14,485 nucleotides of DNA from an uncultured Lachnospiraceae bacterium (lineage in GTDB: Bacteria; Bacillota_A; Clostridia; Lachnospirales; Lachnospiraceae): positions 1 to 14,485 of the forward strand of contig CADBNA010000074.1 of assembly GCA_902795835.1 (NCBI GenBank), given 5' to 3'. Below the pieces are notes generated by a model that worked only from the letters and a program-made list of their open reading frames with translations, made no database searches and had not been told where the DNA came from. A program made the translations under genes and the position numbers. Below are positions 1 to 6,871 of this stretch, one piece after another (the stretch's first letter is position 1; the number at the start of each line of letters is the position of its first letter).

Positions 1-399
1 GAGGGCAGCATTTTCCTGTCGGCGCTGCGTCATACGGCCAAGGTCATCTTTTTTGTTTTTGTGATCACTCTTGCAGCCGGCCTGCTGATTGAGGGGATCG
101 GCGAGGAGACTCTTGCCGCTTTCCTCACGGCGCGGCCGGCAGCGGGTGTCTTTCTGTCTGCCCTGATCGGCCTGATCCCGAATTGCGGCGCATCCGTAAC
201 GATCACAGAACTCTACCTGAAAGGTTTTCTTTCCGGCAGCCAGATGCTGGCTGGCCTTCTGGTGGGGGCCGGTGTCGGCCTGCCTGTCCTGTACAGAAAT
301 CACCGCAGAATAAAAGAAGACCTGCTGCTCACATGCCTGCTCTATGCCTCAGGTGTCTTCTGGGGCCTGCTTTTCATGCGGCTTCCGGTCTTCTTTTAA
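1..399 (+). CDS. C-terminal part of a putative manganese/metal exporter (ArsP_2-like), 5' truncated
   Basis: The reading frame is open from base 1 and ends in TAA at 397-399; the start lies outside the window, so about 132 C-terminal residues are visible. The protein is very hydrophobic, with about four membrane-spanning stretches separated by short loops. The segment GLIPNCGAS followed by a Gly-rich helix (LLVGAGVGLPVL) and a basic loop (RNHRRIKED) matches what I recall of the 'putative manganese transporter' family, which is annotated as an 11-TM or ArsP_2-like permease. It should act in the cytoplasmic membrane, probably exporting a divalent metal; the substrate is inference from the family. 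It is the only plus-strand gene here and converges on the LCP gene with 11 bp between stop codons. I see no intrinsic terminator in that gap. Family call is fairly good, substrate uncertain. Confidence 0.75.
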   Translation, partial: EGSIFLSALRHTAKVIFFVFVITLAAGLLIEGIGEETLAAFLTARPAAGVFLSALIGLIPNCGASVTITELYLKGFLSGSQMLAGLLVGAGVGLPVLYRNHRRIKEDLLLTCLLYASGVFWGLLFMRLPVFF

Positions 400-410
400 T
401 AACAGATTCT

Positions 411-1766
411 TTATTCGTACAGATACTGGTGGAGCAGTGCGGCATTTGCCTCCAGGTCCGGGACAAGCACCGACATGCCGTCTATCGACTCAGCAGAATA
501 TGTCCCCTCGGCAGGGAGCAGATATGTCTGAATCTCGTTTCCGCTGCTGAGCATTCCCGTAAGAACTGTTTTAAGGAAAGTACCCTCATTCATATCTGTG
601 GCGATGGAAGGCGTCGCGTCCTGCAGAACACGCATCTGTGTCAGCGGATCACTGTGCTTCAGTTTGTCGAAAGCCAGAAGCAGTACCTTCCTCTGCCTCT
701 CGGTGCGGTCCCAGTCGGAATTGCCGACTTCGCGCATGCGGCAGTATGCCAGAACCTGATTGGGCGTCATGGTATTGACGCCTGCCGTGAGATTCCACAC
801 CTCATCTGTCTGGTCATCCGCAAAACCGATCACACGGTTGTAATTCAGGTAGTCTGCCTCTTCCTGCGTCAGCTCAATCTCCAGATTTCCTACCGATGTC
901 ATGGCTGCCAGAAAGCCATCCAGGTCTACAACAGCATTTCCATCTATGGCTACGCCGAAATCTTCCCGTATCGTCCGGTCGAGCAGGTCCAGCCCGCCGT
1001 ATGCATGCGCCGCATTCAGTCTGTCGGAACCATAGCCCGGAACCGGCACGTACATATCACGCATCAGGGAAACCATGGTAATCCTGTGTGTGCGTGTGTT
1101 GATGCTGCACAGAATCATGGTATCCGATCTGGTCTGTTCCTCACCCGTCCTGGCGTCCTGTCCGACCAGCAGGATGTTGGTTACTTTTGAATCTTTGAAT
1201 ACCGCAGCATCACCGGATTCCGCAGCACCGCCGGATTCCGCCTGACCGGTTCCTGTTGTCTCCGCCAGAGGGGTCAGCCGGCTCATGCCGCCCAGGCCGA
1301 GCTTCACCAGCGCATAGACGGCACCGCACAGGATCACCAGCAGGATCAGCACCACAATCAGACAGTTGCGGAAGGGATTTCCCCTGCGGCCGCGTTTCCG
1401 GTCACCGGACCCCGATCTGCCTTTCTGAACGCGTTTTGCCGGTCCTATATAATCGGCAGGCGTGTCATCCGCATAGTATTCTCTGTCCCGGTAATACCGG
1501 TCGTCATACCGCATGTCTTCCTCGTAGCGGTCCTCTCTGTACCGGTTCCGGTCATAGCGGTCATCTTCATAGTCATCGTAGTACCCGTCGTCGGCATACT
1601 CATCGTAGTACCCGTCATCGGCATACTCATCATCGTACCCGTCATCGTACTCATCCCGGTACCGGCGGTCGTCATACGCATCGTCATACCGGTCGTCGTA
1701 GTACTCATCCCGGTACCGGCGGCGGTCCTCAGACCGGGAGTTCCTGTTCTGCCGCTTTTTTGCCAT
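411..1766 (-). CDS. LytR-CpsA-Psr (LCP) family cell-wall glycopolymer ligase with long acidic/Tyr/Arg N-terminal tail
   Basis: This 451-residue protein has three parts. Residues 1 to about 133 are cytoplasmic, with a low-complexity region (to about 100) made almost only of Asp, Tyr, Arg and Glu, then a basic stretch (RKRGRRG). Residues 134-157 form one membrane helix. Residues 195-440 form the extracytoplasmic LCP domain. LCP hallmarks are visible: NILLVGQDARTG (D204), the RSDTMIL stretch (R213, D215), SLMRDMYV (R236, D237), DRLNAAHAYGG (R249, N251) and the late RMREVGNSDWDRTERQR arginine cluster. LCP enzymes transfer undecaprenyl-linked teichoic acid, capsule or rhamnan polymers onto peptidoglycan. 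The start ATG (MAKKRQ) follows an AGAGG element about 11 nt upstream. A TTGACA/TAGAAT promoter precedes it. The tail is far longer than in typical LCP proteins and has repetitive DNA. Family call is strong; the polymer attached is not known, though the nearby RgpF operon is a candidate source. Confidence 0.92.
   Translation of the reverse strand: MAKKRQNRNSRSEDRRRYRDEYYDDRYDDAYDDRRYRDEYDDGYDDEYADDGYYDEYADDGYYDDYEDDRYDRNRYREDRYEEDMRYDDRYYRDREYYADDTPADYIGPAKRVQKGRSGSGDRKRGRRGNPFRNCLIVVLILLVILCGAVYALVKLGLGGMSRLTPLAETTGTGQAESGGAAESGDAAVFKDSKVTNILLVGQDARTGEEQTRSDTMILCSINTRTHRITMVSLMRDMYVPVPGYGSDRLNAAHAYGGLDLLDRTIREDFGVAIDGNAVVDLDGFLAAMTSVGNLEIELTQEEADYLNYNRVIGFADDQTDEVWNLTAGVNTMTPNQVLAYCRMREVGNSDWDRTERQRKVLLLAFDKLKHSDPLTQMRVLQDATPSIATDMNEGTFLKTVLTGMLSSGNEIQTYLLPAEGTYSAESIDGMSVLVPDLEANAALLHQYLYE
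1574..1651. repeat. Short in-gene tandem repeat (27-bp units) in the LCP N-terminal tail
   Basis: Two 27-bp units (1574-1600 and 1601-1627) differ by a single base and are followed by a degenerate 24-bp copy (1628-1651). On the minus strand they encode a nine-residue period of the YADDGYYDE type. A further near-duplicate of about 22 bp (GTACTCATCCCGGTACCGGC) occurs at about 1648 and again at about 1701. All repeats stay in frame, so copy number could change without breaking the gene. Confidence 0.8.
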
Positions 1767-1843
1767 AATTCTGCAGACCTCTTACTTCTTTCATTATTTT
1801 TCCCGTTTTCTTTCCTCGCCGGAAGAGCCGGGGCTTTCTGCGT

Positions 1844-1873
1844 ATTCTACTTCGGTCCGTATCTCTCTGTCAA
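1844..1873 (-). promoter_or_regulatory. Sigma-A-type promoter of the LCP gene
   Basis: On the minus strand a perfect -35 box TTGACA (1868-1873) is followed after 18 bp by TAGAAT (1844-1849), five of six matches to the -10 consensus. Transcription would start near 1837 and give a leader of about 70 nt before the ATG at 1766. The promoter lies just after the phosphofructokinase terminator, so the LCP gene looks like an independent unit. Confidence 0.7.
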
Positions 1874-1898
1874 CAATCATCTGTACTATTCTGCGGTG

Positions 1899-1930
1899 AA
1901 AAAGCGGAGACAGCCTCTCCGGCTGTCTCC
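1899..1930 (-). terminator. Intrinsic terminator of the phosphofructokinase gene
   Basis: A perfect 10-bp stem (GGAGACAGCC at 1906-1915 paired with GGCTGTCTCC at 1921-1930) closes a 5-nt loop. Read on the minus strand it is followed at once by GC and a run of five T (1899-1903). It sits about 33 nt downstream of the TAA of the phosphofructokinase gene. Confidence 0.85.
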
Positions 1931-1962
1931 CGACGGCATTATCTGCCTGAAAATCGTGATTC

Positions 1963-3216
1963 TTATTTGCTCCACTCGTAGTTCTTCACGGTCATCGGCA
2001 GATGTCTCGGCAGGCCGGCAACCATCATCGGGTTGTAGTGACCCTGAATCAGCGGACGCACATAATCGAGGAACTCCTCTGTGACATTGTCGCCGTCCCC
2101 GTTGATCCACTCTCTCGGAACCACCTTCTCGGCATTGGCAATGCGGTGAACGTCATAGACGCCTGTGGTGCTCTGATACGGATCATCAGACACGCGCTCG
2201 ATTACTACCATGACACCGCTGTCGCCCTCGTCTGCGGCCTTTACGGTTGCGCCGCCTACGGCAAAGGCTTCATCGACATCCACACGGCTGGCCATATGGG
2301 CGGCAGCACGCTGCAGGGTAGACAGTTCAATCGCACGGGTCTTGCAGCCCAGCTCCTGATTGATCACCTGTGCCAGATAGGAAGCGGTGCCGGTCATCTG
2401 GATATGGCCGAAAGCGTCCTTGGACTCAGAACCGGCGGTGAACTCGCAGATGTATTTGCCCTCAGCTGTGTGAATGCCCTCGGAAATCGCTACAACTACG
2501 ACATCCTGCTGGTCAAGCAGCGCACGCATCTTGCCGACAAAAGTCTCTACATCAAACGGGATCTCAGGCAGATAGATGAGATCCGGACCCTGGCAGTCCT
2601 CACCCTTTGCCAGAGCGGCGGCACCGGTCAGCCATCCGGCATTGCGGCCCATAATCTCAATGATAACAACATTTTTCTTCTTATAGGAAAAGCCCATGGC
2701 ATCGCAGATCAGTTCCTTTGTGGAAGTGGCGATATACTTCGCGGCGCTTCCGAAGCCGGGAGTGTGATCGGTAATGGCCAGGTCATTGTCAATTGTCTTC
2801 GGGCAGCCGACAAATTTCTGTCTGGCGCCGGTCAGCAGGGCGTAGTCGGACAGCTTGCGGATCGTATCCATGGAATCATTTCCGCCGATATAGATGAATA
2901 CGGCAATATCCAGTTTGTCCAGCAGTTCAAAAATTCGCTCGTAAACTTCCTTGCCCTCATGGATCTCCGGCAGTTTGTAGCGGCAGGTGCCCAGGAATGC
3001 AGAGGGTGTTCTCTTCAGCAGCTCCAGGTCCAGCTCATTCTTGATGTGTTCGGACATGTCGATATACTGCTCTTCCATAAAGCCCTGGATGCCGTAGCGC
3101 ATGCCGTACACCTTTGTGTATCCGCGCTCCATGGCGGTCTTGTACACACCGGCAAGGCTGGAATTGATGACGGCAGTGGGGCCGCCGGACTGACCGACAA
3201 TAACATTACCTTTCAT
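1963..3216 (-). CDS. pfp: Phosphofructokinase, probably pyrophosphate-dependent
   Basis: This 417-residue cytoplasmic glycolytic enzyme phosphorylates fructose 6-phosphate to fructose 1,6-bisphosphate. The N-terminus VGQSGGPTAVIN is the nucleotide/PPi loop. GGNDS (111-115), PKTIDND (139-145, with D143 in the catalytic Asp position), MGRNAGW (189-195) and PEIPFD (E218) are the usual PFK active-site blocks. In the family, Gly at the fourth position of GGDG and Gly before TIDND mark ATP enzymes, while Asp and Lys mark PPi enzymes. Here both are of the PPi type (D114, K140), so PPi use is predicted but not proven. The Mg-ligand Asp of GGDD is Asn (N113). I chose the ATG at 3216 because it has AAGGGAGA at 3227-3234 and gives the usual MKGNVIVGQSGG start. 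The 29-codon longer frame to 3303 would begin inside the promoter. It is a single-gene unit with its own promoter and terminator. Confidence 0.88.
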   Translation of the reverse strand: MKGNVIVGQSGGPTAVINSSLAGVYKTAMERGYTKVYGMRYGIQGFMEEQYIDMSEHIKNELDLELLKRTPSAFLGTCRYKLPEIHEGKEVYERIFELLDKLDIAVFIYIGGNDSMDTIRKLSDYALLTGARQKFVGCPKTIDNDLAITDHTPGFGSAAKYIATSTKELICDAMGFSYKKKNVVIIEIMGRNAGWLTGAAALAKGEDCQGPDLIYLPEIPFDVETFVGKMRALLDQQDVVVVAISEGIHTAEGKYICEFTAGSESKDAFGHIQMTGTASYLAQVINQELGCKTRAIELSTLQRAAAHMASRVDVDEAFAVGGATVKAADEGDSGVMVVIERVSDDPYQSTTGVYDVHRIANAEKVVPREWINGDGDNVTEEFLDYVRPLIQGHYNPMMVAGLPRHLPMTVKNYEWSK

Positions 3217-3226
3217 AACAGTGACT

Positions 3227-3234
3227 TCTCCCTT
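3227..3234 (-). promoter_or_regulatory. Ribosome binding site that fixes the phosphofructokinase start
   Basis: AAGGGAGA on the minus strand lies 10 nt before the ATG at 3216-3214. No comparable site precedes the upstream in-frame ATGs at 3303 or 3294, and both of these fall within or beside the promoter. Confidence 0.7.
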
Positions 3235-3292
3235 CTGATGGTATCTGCGTAAAATGTCTGGTTCTCTGACTCTTTTTAATATGCCAGTGAAC

Positions 3293-3321
3293 ATTGTACC
3301 CATTCGTCAGGAATTTGTCAA
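3293..3321 (-). promoter_or_regulatory. Near-consensus sigma-A promoter of the phosphofructokinase gene
   Basis: Minus-strand TTGACA (3316-3321), a 17-bp spacer and TACAAT (3293-3298) give 11 of 12 consensus matches at ideal spacing. A start near 3286 leaves a leader of about 70 nt. The strength fits a housekeeping glycolytic gene. The 79 bp between this promoter and the end of the glycosyltransferase gene (3322-3400) hold no gene, and I see no clear terminator for the upstream operon there. Confidence 0.8.
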
Positions 3322-3400
3322 TGAGAGGAGACGGTGTTTTTTACAAATACATAACCAAAATTTAACCAATATTTCGGGATGCTTTGTGCATTTTTCCGGC

Positions 3401-6400
3401 TCACCGGCAGTACTTCTCATAAAACCGGTTGGCCCCTTCCTGCACAGCGCTCTGCATCAGGCTGTCATACTGACGGATCATCTCGTCCTTCCGGAAAAAT
3501 GTTTTCACCCTGAGCAGGGCACTCTCTGCCATCCGCCGGGCCGTGTCCGGATGATCCATGATCTGCAGCATCCCTTCCGCCAGATCCTGCTCCCTCCCGG
3601 GCGGAACCAGTATGGCATCCTGCCCGTCCCTGAGGATCTCGGGAATACCGAATACATTCGTGGAAACAACCGGGAGGCCGAACGCGGCTGCTTCCAGAAG
3701 AACCAGCGGAGCGGATTCCTCAAATGAGCTGCAGACAAACACGTCGCTCACCCGGTAATAGGCATGGATTTTTTCATGGGCTGTGTACGGAATGATCCTG
3801 ACAGATCCGGACAAGCCATGCTCCCTGATATACGTCCGTATCATATCCAGATACGAAGATTCCCTGGCTCCGACAATCAGGAAAATCAGTTTTCGTTCAG
3901 GGCGCATGGAGCGCAGAAGCCTGGCTGCCTTCAGAAATATAAGCTGTCCCTTTCTCTCACACACTGTCCCTATGACCGCTGCGGCAAAGGCATCTTCTGA
4001 AATCGCCATTTCTCTGCGCAGCGTATCCCTGCCGCCTGCCCGGATCCGGGCTTCCGTCTCATTCAGATCTATGCCGTTGCGGATGACCGTGAAATTGTGC
4101 GTGCACAGATCCCGGTAGAGTGCAGCAGTTGCTTTCGATACGAACAGAACCCTGACTGCTTTTTTCACGCTGCGCGCAAACTCCCGCACATATTCCTCAC
4201 CGAATTCGCTGAAATAGGCATGATAGTCGACACTCTCATGAATAGCCAGAATGGCCGGGCAATGCAGAATCTCTCCCGCTGCTGTCCCGAAAAAACAGTC
4301 CAGCGTATTTGCGTATACCAGATCCGTCCCCGCCCATGCGGGGTCAGCCAGAATTCCCTTCAGTGTTTTCCGGAATCCGGAGAGCCCGGAAGACTGCCGC
4401 AGAGAGCCGATCTCTTTTACACAGACCGGTATGCCCTGTTTTTCATAGCATTCCCGCAGAAGGCCGTCTTCCATAGAGAAAACGGAAAATGCATATCTGT
4501 TCCCCGCCAGGGCGGCAGCTATTTCATACTGTACAAGGGGCGCCCCTTCACAGTTCAGGTTATGCGTCAGCAGCAGCACTTTCAGGGACTTCGGGACGTC
4601 TGTGCGGCACCGGTCACATGCAACGCGGAAATCTTCTGTATCATATGACAGGTTCCGGTTATAAAAAGGATCCTGATACTCTCCGCTTCCGATCCATCTT
4701 CTGAAAAACCGGTATTCTTCTTCCGGGTCCGCATACCGGCCGTCCGTCTCTGTGCCTCTGGTCGCGCCCTCATGATGATACAGAAGCGCATTGGGGCTGT
4801 AGACTATCCGTTTTCCCAGACGGCGGATTTTCATGCAGAAGTCGGCATCATTATAGGACCCAGCAAAAACCTGTTCATCAAATCCTCCCGCTGCCTGATA
4901 GGTCGTCTTGTCCGTCATCAGACATGCCGCCGTCACCGCGGAATAGTTCCGGCCGACTTTTGCATAACTGAGATATCCTCCGGAGGTCTCCGGCAGCAGC
5001 TTGAAAGCGTGTCCCGCTATGCCGTTTCCCATGCGGAGAATGACGCCGGCGTGCTGAATACGGCGGTCGCCGTAGATCAGCTTTGCCCCGACAGCGCCTA
5101 CGCCCTCTATCTGCATATATACAAAAAGATACCCGATCCAGTCGGGCTCAATCACCTCGGTATCGTTGTTCAGAAGAATCACATACTCACTGTGCGCCTG
5201 CTCCACGCCGGCGTTGACAAGACGGGAGAAATTGAATCCGCCGGCAGGCTTTTGGGGGGCCGGCTCTGCCGCAGGCATGTGCAGAACAGTGTGCCGCAGG
5301 CTTTCCAGGTACTGGAGAGCTTCCGGCTCGTAGCTGCCGTCATCCACAATGATAATCTCATAGTCGGGCCAGCGGGTTTTTTTCTCGATGCTCTCTATAC
5401 AGCGCTGCAGCAGTTCTCTCCGGTTTCTGGACGGAATGACGATACTGACGGCAGGGCAGGCGCCCGTATACCGCAGCGCATAGATGCCGAGATTATTCTT
5501 CTTCGCAAAAGCCGGCTGAAATACTTCCGCGGATATTCCTCTCCGCCAAAGAGCATCCCGCACCGCGCGCAGGCCGGCATCTATGCTGTATGGCTTGCTG
5601 GATGCGCAGCCGGCTGTAGAAGAAGCGGATGCCCTCCAGTGATACAGGACCTTCGGAATGTGACGGATCCGGTCTGTCAGTTCCGCCGCCCGCAGCGCAA
5701 GGTCATGGTCCTGTGAGCCTTCATAGCCGGTCCGGAAGCCCCCGGCCCTGTCAAAGAGCGTCCTGCGGATCGCAAAGACGTGACTGAAATACATATAGGA
5801 CAGCAAAAGCTCCGGAGACCAGTCCGGTTTAAACTGCGGATCATACAGGTTTCCGTCCGGCCCGGCCTTGTCATCGTCAGAATACAGGATGTCAGTGTCC
5901 GGAAAGGCCAGGATCACTTTTGCCAGTTCATACAGAGTATCCGGAGCAAGCAGATCGTCATGGTCCAGCATGACCAGGTATTCCCCGGAGCTCCTCCGGA
6001 CAGCCAGGTTAGATGCCCCGGAAATATGGAGGTTTTTCTCCGTCCGGCTCACCCTGATGCGCGTGTCGGAGGCTTCAAATTCCCGGAGAATGTCCCCGAT
6101 CACCGGATCCGACGAGCAGTCATCTGCAACAGACAGTTCCCATCTGCCGTATATCTGCCGCCTGACAGAGTCTACGGCCTCCCGCAGGTATGCGGGATCT
6201 GTATTGTAAACCGGCATAATAACAGAAAAAAAGGGCGGTTCCTTCATCCGCTCCGCATCTTTCCGTTTTTCTTCCAGCAGCCGTTCATCAGGCTCATTTT
6301 TCAGGCGCCAGATTTCATAATCATCCGGCATGTTCCCCGGCATCTCCTTCCCGGCAGGTTTCCCGGCATCCCCGTACCGCAGCAGCTGCATGGCTTGCCG

Positions 6401-6871
6401 GATTCCTTTTCCCCAGAGCGCCGGTGTTTTCGGAAACCCGTTCCTCTTCAGATATCCGCCGGCGCACTTCAGCAGACCCTTCAGGTGCCGGGGCAGGGTG
6501 CGGGATGAAGGATCGGCTGTCCCTGAGACTGCAGGATCAATCAGGCAGCGCCGGAGAAGCGTCTTCTTTCTCTCCTTCCCTTCTACAGCAACAATTTCCA
6601 GTACCAGCCTCCTTCCTTTTTCTTTCCCGGAAAGGGAAATGCTGTGCGTGAATCCGGAAAGATAGGCGTACGGTCTCACTTCTTCAGGGTATGCGTCCCT
6701 AACGTCCGCTCTCGGCAGATTCTGCTTTGGCACAATTTTCCTGCCGCCGAACCGTATCTGTACCTCTGTGCGGGTTCCCTCCGGAGAGAATATCCAGCCT
6801 TCTGTCCGGATAATGCCGTAGTCGGGAGACGCCTGTTCTGCAGGGCTTTCCACGTTATATACAATACTCAT
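3401..6871 (-). CDS. Giant multi-domain glycosyltransferase: beta-rich module + GT2 + GT2 + GT4
   Basis: This 1156-residue protein should build a surface polysaccharide from nucleotide sugars on the cytoplasmic face; it has no signal peptide or membrane helix. Residues 5-100 form a beta-rich module (RTEGWIFS ... YLSGFTHSI). Residues 213-430 are a first GT2 unit (FFSVIMPVYN, VADD at 248-251, LDHDD at 302-306, QDHD at 387-390). Residues 474-730 are a second GT2 unit (VSIVIPSRNR, IIIVDDGS, LNND at 567-570, HHEG at 699-702). Residues 763-1140 are a GT-B/GT4 unit (HNLNCEGAPLVQYE, IRNGIDL, and the EX7E pair E1052/E1060 in EESAPLVLLEAAAFG). All three catalytic signatures look intact. The ATG overlaps the stop of the HAD gene (ATGA), indicating translational coupling; an AAGGA lies 10 nt upstream. 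It is the last gene of the operon. Sugars and linkages cannot be read from the sequence. Confidence 0.9.
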   Translation of the reverse strand: MSIVYNVESPAEQASPDYGIIRTEGWIFSPEGTRTEVQIRFGGRKIVPKQNLPRADVRDAYPEEVRPYAYLSGFTHSISLSGKEKGRRLVLEIVAVEGKERKKTLLRRCLIDPAVSGTADPSSRTLPRHLKGLLKCAGGYLKRNGFPKTPALWGKGIRQAMQLLRYGDAGKPAGKEMPGNMPDDYEIWRLKNEPDERLLEEKRKDAERMKEPPFFSVIMPVYNTDPAYLREAVDSVRRQIYGRWELSVADDCSSDPVIGDILREFEASDTRIRVSRTEKNLHISGASNLAVRRSSGEYLVMLDHDDLLAPDTLYELAKVILAFPDTDILYSDDDKAGPDGNLYDPQFKPDWSPELLLSYMYFSHVFAIRRTLFDRAGGFRTGYEGSQDHDLALRAAELTDRIRHIPKVLYHWRASASSTAGCASSKPYSIDAGLRAVRDALWRRGISAEVFQPAFAKKNNLGIYALRYTGACPAVSIVIPSRNRRELLQRCIESIEKKTRWPDYEIIIVDDGSYEPEALQYLESLRHTVLHMPAAEPAPQKPAGGFNFSRLVNAGVEQAHSEYVILLNNDTEVIEPDWIGYLFVYMQIEGVGAVGAKLIYGDRRIQHAGVILRMGNGIAGHAFKLLPETSGGYLSYAKVGRNYSAVTAACLMTDKTTYQAAGGFDEQVFAGSYNDADFCMKIRRLGKRIVYSPNALLYHHEGATRGTETDGRYADPEEEYRFFRRWIGSGEYQDPFYNRNLSYDTEDFRVACDRCRTDVPKSLKVLLLTHNLNCEGAPLVQYEIAAALAGNRYAFSVFSMEDGLLRECYEKQGIPVCVKEIGSLRQSSGLSGFRKTLKGILADPAWAGTDLVYANTLDCFFGTAAGEILHCPAILAIHESVDYHAYFSEFGEEYVREFARSVKKAVRVLFVSKATAALYRDLCTHNFTVIRNGIDLNETEARIRAGGRDTLRREMAISEDAFAAAVIGTVCERKGQLIFLKAARLLRSMRPERKLIFLIVGARESSYLDMIRTYIREHGLSGSVRIIPYTAHEKIHAYYRVSDVFVCSSFEESAPLVLLEAAAFGLPVVSTNVFGIPEILRDGQDAILVPPGREQDLAEGMLQIMDHPDTARRMAESALLRVKTFFRKDEMIRQYDSLMQSAVQEGANRFYEKYCR

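Noticed and set aside
183..1190. 335-codon plus-strand open frame
   Set aside because: It lies antisense to the LCP gene (and overlaps the transporter end), has no recognisable domain or ribosome site and Cys/His/Arg-rich composition typical of a reverse-frame shadow.
1445..1708. 87-codon Met/Thr-rich minus-strand frame
   Set aside because: It is an alternate frame of the repetitive Asp/Tyr/Arg tail of the LCP gene; its Met-Thr repetition comes from the same DNA repeat.
2002..3252. 416-codon plus-strand open frame
   Set aside because: It is exactly antisense to the conserved phosphofructokinase, with no family features. The minus-strand gene has a promoter, ribosome site and terminator.
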